Positions 53,734 to 62,923 of a stretch of 64,000 nt of DNA are shown piece after piece. A program made the position numbers and the translations under genes. This DNA is from Spirosoma utsteinense. GTDB taxonomy: Bacteria > Bacteroidota > Bacteroidia > Cytophagales > Spirosomataceae. Every line of letters starts with the position of its first letter. Position 1 is the first letter of the stretch. The notes beneath the pieces are model-generated. The model had not been told where the DNA came from, searched no databases, and worked only from the letters and a program-made list of their open reading frames with translations. Where the stretch lies: NCBI RefSeq assembly GCF_014282275.1, contig NZ_VFIA01000003.1, positions 186,001 through 250,000 of the forward strand. Direction: 5' to 3'.

Positions 53734-55032
53734 ATGAAACTATCTGTTTACCTGCTCTTTATGGTCTCCCTGTCAGGCATGACCGGTTGTACTGACACGT
53801 GTAAGGAAACCCGCACGTTTCGACGTTATTCGCCCGTATCGTTCACTACGGCTCAGGTTCGGCAGGCCCGCGTAGAGAGCGGACGCCCCCTGATCAAGCC
53901 CGGCAAAATTTATACGAAAGACGGGTACCTGTTTATCAACGAGCTGAAAGAAGGAATCCATATCATCGATAATCGGAACCCAACGGCTCCCAAAACAGTC
54001 GCTTTTCTGCGGATTCCCGGCAACGGGGATATAGCGATCCGGGACAATGTTCTGTATGCCGACAGCTATATGGACCTGCTGGCGTTCGACATCAGCAACC
54101 TGAGCAACATTCGGGTGGTGAAACGGGTGGAAGCTGTATTTCAGAACGGCATATTCGAAGGTGCCTACTGGGCCTATAATGCCCAAAGCGGAATCATTTC
54201 CGACCAGACAGTCGATTACGTGACTGAAACCGTAGAGACCGACTGTGAAGAAGATGTAACGCCAAGAAACGGCTGGTTCTGGAACCGGGGCTTCGTTACC
54301 AGTCAATTCGCCAGCGCCGATGTGAGTCAGACCAACACAACCAACGGCGTAGCGGGGTCAATGGCCCGGTTTGCCCTGTATGATAAGTATCTCTATACGA
54401 TCAACAGTGCCGAGATGCAGTTATTCGATATTAAGAATCCCGCCAATCCGGAAGTAGGCAACAAGATCCAGATGGGGTGGGGTATTGAAACCATTTTCCC
54501 CTATAAAGACAAGCTGTTTATCGGGTCGCAGACGGGTATGTACATTTACGACAATGTCAATCCTGAGAAACCCGTACAATTATCCGTTTTCCAGCACGCC
54601 CGGGTTTGCGATCCGGTGGTGGTTCATGACAACACGGCTTATGTGACCCTGCGATCGGGTACCGTCTGTCAGGGATTTACCAACCAGTTGGACGTGATCG
54701 ATATCACCAGCCTGACCAGCCCCCGTTTGCTAAGAAGTTTCCCTATGAAAAACCCCCACGGGTTAGGCGTTGATTTTCCCAATCTGTTCGTGTGTGAGGG
54801 CGCTTATGGCCTTAAATCGTTCGACGCCCGTGATCCCCAGAACATCGATCGGAACCTGCTCCAGCACCTTGAGGGGATGAATGCTTATGACGTGATACCA
54901 TTAGGCACCGTAAACGCGACTAAGGTACTGCTGATGATTGGCAAGGATGGGTTTTACCAGTATGATTACCAGAACCCGCGTCAACTGCGTTTGCTGAGCA
55001 AAATACCGGTCAGCCGTCCGACTTACTACTAA
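53734..55032 (+). CDS. LVIVD repeat lipoprotein (beta-propeller)
   Basis: 432 residues with a lipoprotein-type signal (MKLSVYLLFMVSLSGMTGC). The protein is built of LVIVD-type propeller repeats: KDGYLFINELKEGIHIIDNRNP, DNVLYADSYMDLLAFDISNL in part, YLYTINSAEMQLFDIKNP, DKLFIGSQTGMYIYDNVNP and NTAYVTLRSG..NQLDVIDITS. Such proteins are surface-exposed in Bacteroidota and of unknown function; a ligand-binding or adhesion role is often guessed. It is followed 12 bases later by an outer-membrane protein gene. Confidence 0.9.
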   Translation: MKLSVYLLFMVSLSGMTGCTDTCKETRTFRRYSPVSFTTAQVRQARVESGRPLIKPGKIYTKDGYLFINELKEGIHIIDNRNPTAPKTVAFLRIPGNGDIAIRDNVLYADSYMDLLAFDISNLSNIRVVKRVEAVFQNGIFEGAYWAYNAQSGIISDQTVDYVTETVETDCEEDVTPRNGWFWNRGFVTSQFASADVSQTNTTNGVAGSMARFALYDKYLYTINSAEMQLFDIKNPANPEVGNKIQMGWGIETIFPYKDKLFIGSQTGMYIYDNVNPEKPVQLSVFQHARVCDPVVVHDNTAYVTLRSGTVCQGFTNQLDVIDITSLTSPRLLRSFPMKNPHGLGVDFPNLFVCEGAYGLKSFDARDPQNIDRNLLQHLEGMNAYDVIPLGTVNATKVLLMIGKDGFYQYDYQNPRQLRLLSKIPVSRPTYY

Positions 55033-55044
55033 TCAGCAACGTGT

Positions 55045-55653
55045 ATGAAGCCATTCATTACTGGTTTTCTTTTTCTGATGGGGTGGGGGATACCCGTCAT
55101 ATCCGCAGTGGCTCAGATCGATATACCCCGGCGGCCGTTTGTTAATTACACGGAGTTTGGCGGCTTATTCGGCCGGGTAAGTTACCAGGCCAACACAGGA
55201 GTCATCAGCGAGTCGGTAGACAATAAGCTGAGTCTGACGGCCCAAACGTTCAACGGTGTGCAGCTTACCAGACAGTTAGCAGTGGGCGGAGTCGTAGGTA
55301 TCGACTGGTACAGGGCGGCTCTGTTAATGCCGGTTGGAGCGGGAATCCGTTTCGACTTTGTCAGACATCCCCGCAAAAACGTTCGTCTGTTCGGCATGGC
55401 CGATGCGGGTTATTCGCTGGCCTGGCTGCATCGGGGATCAACAGGCTACGAAACGAAGGGGGGGTGGATGATGAACCCGGGTTTGGGTCTGCGCGTTGGC
55501 CGACCCCTGAGTTCAGGCTCAGCGTTTATTATGACAGTTAGTTACAAGCGGCAGGAAGCTACCGTGAGCAAACCAATAGCGGGCAATGATATCAGCCGTC
55601 ATGAATCCCGAGTGTATAACAGGCTGGCCCTGCGCTTCGGCCTGACATTTTGA
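55045..55653 (+). CDS. Outer-membrane beta-barrel-like protein
   Basis: 202 residues with a signal peptide (MKPFITGFLFLMGWGIPVISAVAQ). The mature part has alternating hydrophobic residues and a final GLTF, in keeping with a small outer-membrane barrel (NYTEFGGLFGRVSYQ, LAVGGVVGIDWYR, VRLFGMADAGYSLAWL). No enzyme motif. It lies directly behind the LVIVD gene (12-base gap) and is probably its operon partner. Confidence 0.8.
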   Translation: MKPFITGFLFLMGWGIPVISAVAQIDIPRRPFVNYTEFGGLFGRVSYQANTGVISESVDNKLSLTAQTFNGVQLTRQLAVGGVVGIDWYRAALLMPVGAGIRFDFVRHPRKNVRLFGMADAGYSLAWLHRGSTGYETKGGWMMNPGLGLRVGRPLSSGSAFIMTVSYKRQEATVSKPIAGNDISRHESRVYNRLALRFGLTF

Positions 55654-56031
55654 TTGAACGAAACACAACAATTTATGCAACTCATAGTTACATATCTAGC
55701 TTTAAAACCACCATGAGCATTAGTATAACCGCTCCTTACGCTGCCATACCTCAGAATTACCTCTATCGTGCGCCGTTTAGACACGAGAACAAGGTATCTA
55801 AACTGGCTGCTTCTGGCAAGATCGAAGCCGTATAATAAGGAATCGAAGGCATATGGCCTTGTAACCGTCTATTAAACGTTGGTTAATATGAGTGGAATGC
55901 TTTTTGATATACGAAAGCACTGCCAGCACTGAAGCCATCGAATGGGGTTCAGGAGTTGCCAAACGTATACGATAGACCTGTTTTTTTATCCAAAGCAATC
56001 TTTAAAATAGCAAAGTGTACAAATCAACGAT
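55654..56031. other. Intergenic region, about 380 bases, with a small uncertain frame
   Basis: A 40-codon frame at 55713-55835 opens MSISITAPYAAIPQNYLYRA; it has no known relatives and is only mildly better than chance. The remaining bases are AT-rich and carry no recognised signal. Confidence 0.5.
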
Positions 56032-56226
56032 ATGAAAAAGGCAATTACAGCTGTTATTGGTATAATTCTCTTTGTGGCAGCCTATCAGGTTACGCGCCGT
56101 CAAGCAGAGTACATTACGGCTCAGTCAACCATCACCACCACCCCTGCCTATGTAGCCCAACCGGCTCCAAGCTTGTCGGCCAGTGCGAAAAACTCCCTCG
56201 CCTTCCGGTTCATAAAACCATCCTGA
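56032..56226 (+). CDS. Small membrane protein
   Basis: 64 residues: MKKAITAVIGIILFVAAYQV forms one transmembrane or signal helix, followed by a polar tail rich in Thr and Pro. Function unknown. The start is AT-rich and a good hairpin terminator follows directly, so a short independent transcript is likely. Confidence 0.6.
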   Translation: MKKAITAVIGIILFVAAYQVTRRQAEYITAQSTITTTPAYVAQPAPSLSASAKNSLAFRFIKPS

Positions 56227-56230
56227 CATA

Positions 56231-56264
56231 AAAATGCCCAACCAATTGACTGGTTGGGCATTTT
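56231..56264. terminator. Bidirectional intrinsic terminator
   Basis: AAAATGCCCAACCA (56231-56244) pairs perfectly with 56251-56264 around a six-base loop. Flanking A and T runs allow termination in both directions, for the small membrane protein and for typA. Confidence 0.9.
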
Positions 56265-56297
56265 CTATATTAACGAAAGACGCTACTGTCTGTCAGG

Positions 56298-58112
56298 CTA
56301 CGCCAAAGCGAATTTGCTTTGATTGCGTTTGCGCTCGTTCTCGTCGAGATAGATCTTGCGAATCCGCATTGACTTCGGCGTTACTTCCAGGTATTCATCT
56401 TTCTGGATATATTCCATCGACTCTTCAAGCGAGAAGGCGATCTTCGGCGCAATTTTAACGTTGGTGTCCGAACCCGATGCCCGCATGTTCGTCAACTGCT
56501 TGGCCGTTTGTACGTTCACAACGATATCGTTCTGACGGTTGTGCTCACCAATTACCTGACCCGTGTAAATCTCTTCACCGGGCTCCACGAAGAATGAACC
56601 CCGATCCTGGAGTTTATCGATCGAATAGGCAGTAGCTGAACCACTGGTCATCGAGATAAGCGAACCGTTGATCCGCTCAGGAATCTGGCCTTTATATGGC
56701 TGGTATTCTTTGAACCGGTGCGACATAACGGCTTCACCGAACGTAGACGTCAGTACGTTTGAACGCAACCCGATCAACCCGCGCGATGGAATTTCAAACT
56801 CAAGGTGCTGAAGGTCTCCCTTTGGCTCCATGATCAGCAATTCACCTTTGCGCTGCGTAGCCAGCTCAATTACTTTACCAGCTGTTTCTTCCGGTACGTC
56901 GACCACGAGCGTTTCTATTGGCTCCAGTCTATGACCGTTTTCGTCTTCTTTAAACAACACCTGAGGCTGACCAACCTGTAGTTCGTAGCCTTCGCGACGC
57001 ATGGTTTCGATCAAAACCGACAAGTGAAGGATACCCCGGCCGTAAACCAGGAAGCGGTCTTCGCTGTCGGTATTTTCAACGCGCAGGGCCAGGTTTTTCT
57101 CGATCTCCTTGTAAAGACGGTCACGCAGGTGACGCGACGTTACAAACTTGCCTTCCTTACCAAAGAATGGCGAGTTGTTGATCGTGAAGAGCATGTTCAT
57201 CGTTGGCTCGTCGACTGAGATCCGCTCCAGTGCTTCGGGGAATTCAGCGTCGGTGAGTGTATCACCAATCTCAAACTCTTCAAGTCCTGTTACAGCACAG
57301 ATATCACCGCAGGGAACTTCCGTGGCTTTCAGTTTGCCAAGACCTTCGAACGTTTGCAGTTCTTTGATCTTTACTTTTTTGATCGAACCATCCGATTTTA
57401 CAAGGGCCATGTTGGCACCTTCTTTCAACGTACCCCGGTGTACCCGACCAATAGCGATCCGGCCGACGAAGGCCGAATAGTCGAGTGACGTGATCTGCAT
57501 CTGAGGCAGCCCTTCATTCATAGCCGCTGGCTGAATATGCTCAACGATCGTATCGAGAAGGTAAGTAATGTTATCGGTCGGATTTTTCCAGTCCGGTCCC
57601 ATCCAGCCCTGCTTCGAAGAACCGTAGACAGTTGGAAAATCGAGCTGATCTTCGGTAGCACCCAGGTTGAACATCAGGTCGAATACCTGCTCGTGTACCT
57701 CGTCGGGCCGGCAGTTTTCTTTGTCGACCTTGTTCACGATCACGATTGGCTTCAGACCAAGCTGAAGGGCTTTCCCCAACACGAAACGTGTTTGCGGCAT
57801 AGCCCCTTCAAAGGCATCGACCAATAGACAAACGCCATCGGCCATTTTCAAAACACGCTCTACTTCACCGCCAAAGTCACTGTGACCCGGTGTATCGATG
57901 ATGTTGATTTTAATGTCTTTGTACCGCACCGATACGTTCTTCGAAGTAATGGTAATACCCCGTTCCCGTTCCAGGTCGTTGTTGTCCAAAATCAGGTCGC
58001 CGAATTCCTGATTGTCCCGAAAGAGTTTGGACGCGTGAATAATCTTATCAACCAGGGTCGTTTTGCCGTGGTCAACGTGGGCAATAATGGCTATATTTCT
58101 GATGGATTGCAT
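56298..58112 (-). CDS. typA: Translational GTPase TypA/BipA
   Basis: 604 residues. G1 [14 protein letters not shown] is at the N-terminus, G3 [13 protein letters not shown]4 VNKVD; the EF-G-like domains III and V and the family-specific C-terminal domain follow ([12 protein letters not shown]-type sequence, here [14 protein letters not shown]). TypA binds ribosomes and supports large-subunit assembly and translation under stress. Monocistronic, with its own promoter box at 58201-58208. Confidence 0.97.
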   Translation of the reverse strand: MQSIRNIAIIAHVDHGKTTLVDKIIHASKLFRDNQEFGDLILDNNDLERERGITITSKNVSVRYKDIKINIIDTPGHSDFGGEVERVLKMADGVCLLVDAFEGAMPQTRFVLGKALQLGLKPIVIVNKVDKENCRPDEVHEQVFDLMFNLGATEDQLDFPTVYGSSKQGWMGPDWKNPTDNITYLLDTIVEHIQPAAMNEGLPQMQITSLDYSAFVGRIAIGRVHRGTLKEGANMALVKSDGSIKKVKIKELQTFEGLGKLKATEVPCGDICAVTGLEEFEIGDTLTDAEFPEALERISVDEPTMNMLFTINNSPFFGKEGKFVTSRHLRDRLYKEIEKNLALRVENTDSEDRFLVYGRGILHLSVLIETMRREGYELQVGQPQVLFKEDENGHRLEPIETLVVDVPEETAGKVIELATQRKGELLIMEPKGDLQHLEFEIPSRGLIGLRSNVLTSTFGEAVMSHRFKEYQPYKGQIPERINGSLISMTSGSATAYSIDKLQDRGSFFVEPGEEIYTGQVIGEHNRQNDIVVNVQTAKQLTNMRASGSDTNVKIAPKIAFSLEESMEYIQKDEYLEVTPKSMRIRKIYLDENERKRNQSKFALA

Positions 58113-58162
58113 ACGAATTGAATCGGTAATAACCTCTGGTTGTTAAGTGATTGATTCAGATT

Positions 58163-58183
58163 GTAACAGCCAGAGTCTGTTAC
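58163..58183. repeat. Small hairpin in the typA leader
   Basis: GTAACAG and CTGTTAC (7 bp) surround CCAGAGT, giving a stem in the 5' untranslated region of the leftward typA transcript. Role unknown. Confidence 0.4.
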
Positions 58184-58200
58184 GGCCGTGTTTCAGCCCG

Positions 58201-58208
58201 CAAAGGTA
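58201..58208 (-). promoter_or_regulatory. -7 promoter box of typA
   Basis: Read leftward, TACCTTTG matches TAnnTTTG exactly, within the frequent Bacteroidota context TTCGTACCTTTGCGGG. Transcription would begin near 58196, about 84 bases ahead of the typA start. Confidence 0.55.
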
Positions 58209-58309
58209 CGAAATTTTACGTTGAAACACAGAATTTTACAAGTAATAATCACAAAAAAGGCCCCCGTAAGGACCTGATTCTGATATAAATACAATTTGTT
58301 AACAATAGC

Positions 58310-58516
58310 TTAATGGTTCGGGCAACCACAAGGGTTTTTCTTGCGAAAAAGACCGGTATTGAACAGACCGCCACGCCTGGCCTTATACCCTTTGCGCTTA
58401 CGGCCAATAGCCGTCGTTTCGCTGGTTTCTATTTTGGCAGCAGCCATCGTCTCCAGCGGTAACTCAACAACGAAGAGCGATGCGGCAATCATCAAAATTA
58501 CTTTTGTCTTTTTCAT
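58310..58516 (-). CDS. Small exported basic protein
   Basis: 68 residues from MKKTKVILMIAASLFVVELP, a signal-like N-terminus; a 16-codon upstream extension is rejected. The C-terminal half is basic (RKRKGYKARRGG, FRKKNPCGCPNH) with two cysteines. Function unknown. It is divergent from the gamma-glutamylcyclotransferase-like gene. Confidence 0.65.
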   Translation of the reverse strand: MKKTKVILMIAASLFVVELPLETMAAAKIETSETTAIGRKRKGYKARRGGLFNTGLFRKKNPCGCPNH

Positions 58517-58592
58517 AACGTCAACCCGTTTTATCAGTAACGATAAATTGACGGAGTTAGTCACAGAAATGACAAGGATTTTTTCTACCGGG

Positions 58593-59009
58593 ATGGACCA
58601 AGGCCCTGATTACCTGCTTGTATATGGCACCCTCCGCGCTTCTTTCACGAACGAGGCTGCCCGGTTCCTGCATCAGCGCAGTCGCTACATAGGCGAAGTA
58701 AGCTTCCCGGGTTCATTATTCAATCTGGGCACATACCCCGGCGCTATTTACCAGCCAGACAGCCCCAATCGTGTAGTAGGAACGGTTTACGCCATCGGCC
58801 ATCATAAGTCGGTGGTCCTGGCCTTTCTGGACGAATATGAGGGCATAGGGCCTGGGTATGCGTTGCCTCATGAATACATTCGGGTGATTGTCCCGGTAGA
58901 TTTCCAGTCTACACGAATCGATTGCTGGGTGTACCTCTACAATCATTCGACAGAAGACAAACGGGTGATTATCGGCGGGGACTACACGGCCTACACCACG
59001 ATCCGTTGA
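58593..59009 (+). CDS. Gamma-glutamylcyclotransferase (AIG2-like) family protein
   Basis: 138 residues from MDQGPDYLLVYGTLRASFTN; an ATG at 58569 could add eight codons. Landmarks: LVYGTLR, PGSLFNLGTYPGA and LDEYEGIG with the catalytic Glu of the family. Such enzymes form 5-oxoproline from gamma-glutamyl compounds or process gamma-glutamylamines. A much longer frame from 58341 overlaps the divergent small gene and is not accepted. Confidence 0.88.
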   Translation: MDQGPDYLLVYGTLRASFTNEAARFLHQRSRYIGEVSFPGSLFNLGTYPGAIYQPDSPNRVVGTVYAIGHHKSVVLAFLDEYEGIGPGYALPHEYIRVIVPVDFQSTRIDCWVYLYNHSTEDKRVIIGGDYTAYTTIR

Positions 59010-59038
59010 GCCGGCGATCCCGAACTAACCCGTTCTAG

Positions 59039-59079
59039 CATTAGATGGGTCAACGCGGCTGGCGTTGACCCATCTAATG
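59039..59079. terminator. Strong bidirectional hairpin terminator
   Basis: 18-bp perfect stem (59039-59056 with 59062-59079; arm CATTAGATGGGTCAACGC) and a five-base loop, between convergent genes. The T-tract is poor (GGTTTAATC). Confidence 0.7.
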
Positions 59080-59105
59080 GTTTAATCTATCCGTTCGCTA
59101 CGCGC

Positions 59106-59441
59106 TTACCTGGGTCCACGCGACCGGCCATTTCCAGGGCCATTGCTGCGGTAACCTCCGTTGTCATAACGACCGGAACGGGCATTAGGCGTGTAAGAAG
59201 GGTTACTTCTGTAACGGGCACGAGGAGCCACGTAGGTTCTGCGCTGCACGATAACGGGCGGACGGCGATAGGCCGGCCGGTAGCCGTAGTTATAATAAGG
59301 GCGAGCCCCGTAATAACCCGGTCCGTAACCGTATCCATAGCTGGGAGCCGTACCAACTCCAACGTAGGATGGACCACAACTTGTGAGCAACACGACCAGC
59401 AAACCAGCCGTCAGAAGGGGCATTAGTTTTATCGTTTTCAT
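59106..59441 (-). CDS. Gly/Tyr/Arg-rich lipoprotein
   Basis: 111 residues from MKTIKLMPLLTAGLLVVLLTSC (lipobox LTSC). The mature part is low-complexity, rich in Gly, Tyr, Arg and Asn (YGYGYGPGYYGARPYYNYGY, RRPPVIVQRRTYVAP). Probably surface-located and flexible. The sequence gives no functional clue. Preceded by a terminator hairpin from the DLH gene upstream. Confidence 0.8.
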   Translation of the reverse strand: MKTIKLMPLLTAGLLVVLLTSCGPSYVGVGTAPSYGYGYGPGYYGARPYYNYGYRPAYRRPPVIVQRRTYVAPRARYRSNPSYTPNARSGRYDNGGYRSNGPGNGRSRGPR

Positions 59442-59519
59442 CGTCAAGTTCGTTTAATTATCAACCGTTTAGTAATTAGACTAACCGGCTGAATAAAGGT
59501 TTAAGCCTGTCCTAAATAA

Positions 59520-59553
59520 CATCGCCCACGGCTGTTTAGTGCCGTGGGCGATG
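59520..59553 (-). terminator. Hairpin terminator behind the dienelactone hydrolase gene
   Basis: CATCGCCCACGGC (59520-59532) pairs perfectly over 13 bp with 59541-59553 around an eight-base loop. Read leftward it is followed by TTATTTAGG, a weak T-rich tract. Confidence 0.7.
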
Positions 59554-59607
59554 CCTGACCTTTGATCGAAGCTGCCCGTATCCCGATGGGTACCGACAGA
59601 CAGGAAA

Positions 59608-60465
59608 TTAAGCGTTCAGTTTATCTTTCAGGTAGCTGAGTGACCGTTTGTAGGCGTCGGCTGCGGCTTCCTTGTTATAAACCGGGTTGCTCGGGTTAGC
59701 AAAACCATGACCGGCATCATACATTTTCACCGTTACTTTCTCACCCGCTTTCTGCATGTTCTCTTCAAACGTTTTCACCGACTCAGGCGAGATGCCTTTG
59801 TCCTGCGATCCGAAGAAGCCCAGCACGTCGGTCTCCAGCGATTTCAGTTTCTCTACATCCTGCTCAGGACGGCCATAGTACATTACACAACCTTTGGCTT
59901 TTTTGCCTTCCAGCATGGCCGACTTCAGCGACAGCATGCCGCCAAAGCACCAGCCTACGCTGGCAAACTCGGCTTTAGGACCGGCATAAGCAATAGCCCC
60001 TTTCATGATCTCTTCAAGCCGCTTTTGATCGGCGCCCTGCATGAGTTTACCCGCTTCGGCAGGTTCGGTAGCCACTTTACCGTCATACATGTCCACAGCC
60101 AGCACGTTCACGTCTTTCAGGTCATTATAATAGGTTTCCGCTTCTTTCTTGATATTGTCGTTCAGGCCCCACCATTCCTGATAGACCAGTAGCCATTTAT
60201 CCGATGGTTTTTTCGATTTTAGCAAAAACCCGCTTGCCGATTTCCCATCGGCCGTTGGAAACTTGACCATATCGCCAGCACCCTTGTAGGTAAACGGCAA
60301 CGGAGCCAGGTGCAGTTGCTGAAAGGCTGGATCAGCGGCCATTGCCGACATGTCGTTGCCAACGGCATTGTGGCAGACAGGAATGCTGGTGTCTACCGGT
60401 TTTGGCGAAAGCCACGAGGACAGCGACATAAAGAAGGAAAGACCGGTAATAAAAATGATTTTCAT
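59608..60465 (-). CDS. Dienelactone hydrolase family protein, exported
   Basis: 285 residues: an N-terminal signal-like helix (MKIIFITGLSFFMSLSSWLS), then an alpha/beta hydrolase of the DLH type with nucleophile Cys in SVGWCFGGMLSL, the acid in GSQDKGISPE and His in DAGHGFANPSNPVY. The substrate is unknown. Cys rather than Ser at the nucleophile position is normal for this family. Monocistronic. Confidence 0.92.
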   Translation of the reverse strand: MKIIFITGLSFFMSLSSWLSPKPVDTSIPVCHNAVGNDMSAMAADPAFQQLHLAPLPFTYKGAGDMVKFPTADGKSASGFLLKSKKPSDKWLLVYQEWWGLNDNIKKEAETYYNDLKDVNVLAVDMYDGKVATEPAEAGKLMQGADQKRLEEIMKGAIAYAGPKAEFASVGWCFGGMLSLKSAMLEGKKAKGCVMYYGRPEQDVEKLKSLETDVLGFFGSQDKGISPESVKTFEENMQKAGEKVTVKMYDAGHGFANPSNPVYNKEAAADAYKRSLSYLKDKLNA

Positions 60466-60600
60466 GTGTGTTTGGTAGTTGTCTTGATTAGCATAAATGT
60501 AAGCGCAATAACATATACGATTTGTAAACGCCGTGTTTGTGAAACAGATCAGTAGTCCGTTCTGTCGTAACTTCTTGTTCGCCTTCGTGTTTTAAAAATA

Positions 60601-61881
60601 CTACGCTTTCACTAGTTCGAAGAGCGTGATCTCCGGCAGTATGCCTACACGACCCGGATACCCAATGTATCCGTAGCCCCGGTTGACGTATAAACGCTGG
60701 CTTCCATTCTCATACAGGCCTGCCCATTGCTTGTAAAAATACTGCGCCGGACTCCACTGTAACCCGCCAATATCAACGCCAAATTGCGCCCCGTGGGTGT
60801 GGCCGCTGAATTGAACGTCGATGTCCGGGAATTTAGGCCGAACTTCGGCATCCCAGTGCGTGGGATCATGGGAAAGGAGCAATTTAACGGGGTATTCTTC
60901 GGTGCCTCGGTAGGCTTTGGCAAGGTTACCCGCCCGTAGCGCTGCCGGCCCGAAGCCAAGATTCTGGACGCCGATCAGCGCAATTTTGTCGCCGTTCTGT
61001 TCCAGTATCTTATTCTCATCCATCATGATGTTCCAGCCCATCTGTTTGTGAGCCGCAACCACATTGAGCACGTTCTGGCGTTCGGCCTGGGCGCTTGGCC
61101 ACTGTACGTACTTCCCATAATCGTGGTTGCCGAGCGTCGAGTATACGCCCAGTGGCGCTTTCACCTTATCGAATATATCGATATAGGAATTGACTTCTTC
61201 GGCATGGCTATTAACCAGATCGCCAGTAAAAAACACGACATCCGGCTTTTGTTTCATCAGTAGTTCAACACCCCCACGAACGGCGGTTTTGTTGAAAAAG
61301 CTGCCGGAGTGAATGTCGGATATCTGCGCGATAGTCATTCCGTTGAAACCGGAGGGCAGATTTTTCAAAGGCAGCCGAATACGCCGAACGCGGTAATCAT
61401 GTGCCCCTGAAATGATACCCCAGGAAAAACCAACCAAAGGAACGGCACTGGCAACCAGAGCCGCTTTCATCAAAAACTCAGATCGCGGAATGAGGTCCGA
61501 AGCAGGCATAACAGGCGTCGTATTGTCTACGACAGCCTCACGCAGCTCGGGTTTATAGAACAGCGATACGATCCATCGAAAAAACCGGCCAATGTCATCG
61601 ATCAGAATAATGAGTACCGCAAAGAATTTGGAGAAATAGGGGATAACGATGCCCGCCAGCATGAACGTCCGCGTTTGGCGGCTTATGGAATCGGGGGGCA
61701 ACAACTGCATCACAATGTAGAGTAGCAGCGCCAGCACCGTAAAGCTCCAGTAAACAATGGCAATAATACGCTGGGTACTTTCGCTGGCCGACCGGCTGAG
61801 GGTCTTTATAGCCTGAAAAACATACGCGTCGATCAATAGTAAAAGCGCCGGTATGATGAATAAAAACGCAGTGCGGTTCAT
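60601..61881 (-). CDS. Membrane-bound metallophosphoesterase
   Basis: 426 residues from MNRTAFLFIIPALLLLIDAYV (the 37-codon upstream extension is rejected). Four N-terminal hydrophobic helices are followed by a phosphoesterase domain with DIHSGS, FFTGDLVNS, LGNHDYG, LLSHDPTHW and FSGHTHGAQFG, which supply the two metal ions. This subgroup is related to YaeI, acting on lipid-linked or nucleotide phosphates. The start overlaps divergently with the frame of the CBM9-like gene, so a shared promoter region of about 110 bases serves both. Confidence 0.93.
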   Translation of the reverse strand: MNRTAFLFIIPALLLLIDAYVFQAIKTLSRSASESTQRIIAIVYWSFTVLALLLYIVMQLLPPDSISRQTRTFMLAGIVIPYFSKFFAVLIILIDDIGRFFRWIVSLFYKPELREAVVDNTTPVMPASDLIPRSEFLMKAALVASAVPLVGFSWGIISGAHDYRVRRIRLPLKNLPSGFNGMTIAQISDIHSGSFFNKTAVRGGVELLMKQKPDVVFFTGDLVNSHAEEVNSYIDIFDKVKAPLGVYSTLGNHDYGKYVQWPSAQAERQNVLNVVAAHKQMGWNIMMDENKILEQNGDKIALIGVQNLGFGPAALRAGNLAKAYRGTEEYPVKLLLSHDPTHWDAEVRPKFPDIDVQFSGHTHGAQFGVDIGGLQWSPAQYFYKQWAGLYENGSQRLYVNRGYGYIGYPGRVGILPEITLFELVKA

Positions 61882-61990
61882 AAAAAACAGATGCAGATTT
61901 AGATTTGTAACACGGGCAAAAATGGCAGGTCTAACAGGAGCTGTTGCTAAGGATACTAACACACGACGCACAAAGTTTAATTTACGCAAC

Positions 61991-62833
61991 ATGCCAGACC
62001 GGTATAGCGACCAGAATCACCAAAAAATGGCAGTTAGTATGCAACCGTATCACGCTCAAAAAATTACGAGTACCATCAGTGTCGACGGCGACCTGACCAA
62101 AGAGGTATGGCAACAGGCTACTTGGAGCCATCGGTTTGTGGACATGGTAACAGGCGCACCGGGCCTTTACGGCACCGAGGCCGCCATTTTATGGAGCGAC
62201 ACCCACCTTTACGTCGCCTTCCGGGCCGAAGAGCCTTACGTAGAAGCGGCCCTAACCGAACGAGATTCCATTATTTTTCTGGAAAATGACCTGGAGCTGT
62301 TCATCGATGGGGGCGACTGTTACTACGAACTGGAAGTGAATGCCCTGAACACAGTGTATGAAGTATTTTTCATCTGGAAAGATGCGTACCAGAAAGGCAG
62401 CCGGTTCGATGCACCACCGTTCGATGTATACCACCCGCAGGCGTTGACCTTCGGGGGAAATGACGACCGAAGCAGTTCCTCTTTCTGGTATGGTACGCAC
62501 CCACGCGGCCTTCGCTGGGCATTTCTAAACTATGATATGCCGGGTTTGGAAACAGCCGTTCATATCGATGGTACACTGAATGACCACACGGATGTCGACC
62601 GGGGCTGGAACCTTGAAATTGCCATTCCCTGGACCAGCCTGAGCTGGTTAGCCAACGGCCGTCAACTTCCACCGCAACCCGGCGACCAGTGGCGGATGTT
62701 CCTGGGACGGTTTCAGAAGTTGACTATGTCCGGCATGGAGATTGAGCCGCACCCCGCCATGGTCATGACACCCCACGGCGTTTACGATACCCATCGACCA
62801 GATAAATGGAGCGAGGTGAAATTTATTGAGTGA
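61991..62833 (+). CDS. Carbohydrate-binding family 9-like protein
   Basis: 280 residues from MPDRYSDQNHQKMAVSMQPY; internal ATGs at 62027 and 62042 are alternatives, and upstream ones at 61853 and 61922 are less likely. The core resembles the CBM9 beta-sandwich: TISVDGDLTKEVWQQATW, AAILWSDTHLYVAFRAEEP, DLELFIDGGDCYYELEVNAL, EIAIPWTSL. No catalytic residues are visible. Probably binds or decorates sugars; no signal peptide is evident, so it may be cytoplasmic or exported by another route. Confidence 0.85.
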   Translation: MPDRYSDQNHQKMAVSMQPYHAQKITSTISVDGDLTKEVWQQATWSHRFVDMVTGAPGLYGTEAAILWSDTHLYVAFRAEEPYVEAALTERDSIIFLENDLELFIDGGDCYYELEVNALNTVYEVFFIWKDAYQKGSRFDAPPFDVYHPQALTFGGNDDRSSSSFWYGTHPRGLRWAFLNYDMPGLETAVHIDGTLNDHTDVDRGWNLEIAIPWTSLSWLANGRQLPPQPGDQWRMFLGRFQKLTMSGMEIEPHPAMVMTPHGVYDTHRPDKWSEVKFIE

Positions 62834-62905
62834 ATGAGCGAATGAGTGATTGAGTGAATAGCTGACGCAAAACCTATTCACTCATTCACTCATTCAAAAC
62901 TCAAT
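62826..62905. repeat. Inverted repeat of the TGAATGAGTGA family (copy 5)
   Basis: The left arm (62839-62860, GAATGAGTGATTGAGTGAATA) faces the right arm from 62875 (TATTCACTCATTCACTCATTC) with one mismatch. The spacer GCTGACGCAAAACC resembles the GCTGTCGCATGCAT spacer in copy 3, which shows common origin. It lies between converging genes and overlaps the stop of the CBM9-like gene. Confidence 0.85.
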
Positions 62906-62923
62906 CATTGAAAACAGTGCCCC

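Noticed and set aside
55713-55835. 40-codon frame between the outer-membrane protein and small membrane protein genes
   Set aside because: Too short and without motif; noted only in the gap description.
58341-58592. 84-codon extension of the gamma-glutamylcyclotransferase-like gene
   Set aside because: It is antisense to the small exported protein and unlike the family; the start at 58593 (or 58569) is preferred.
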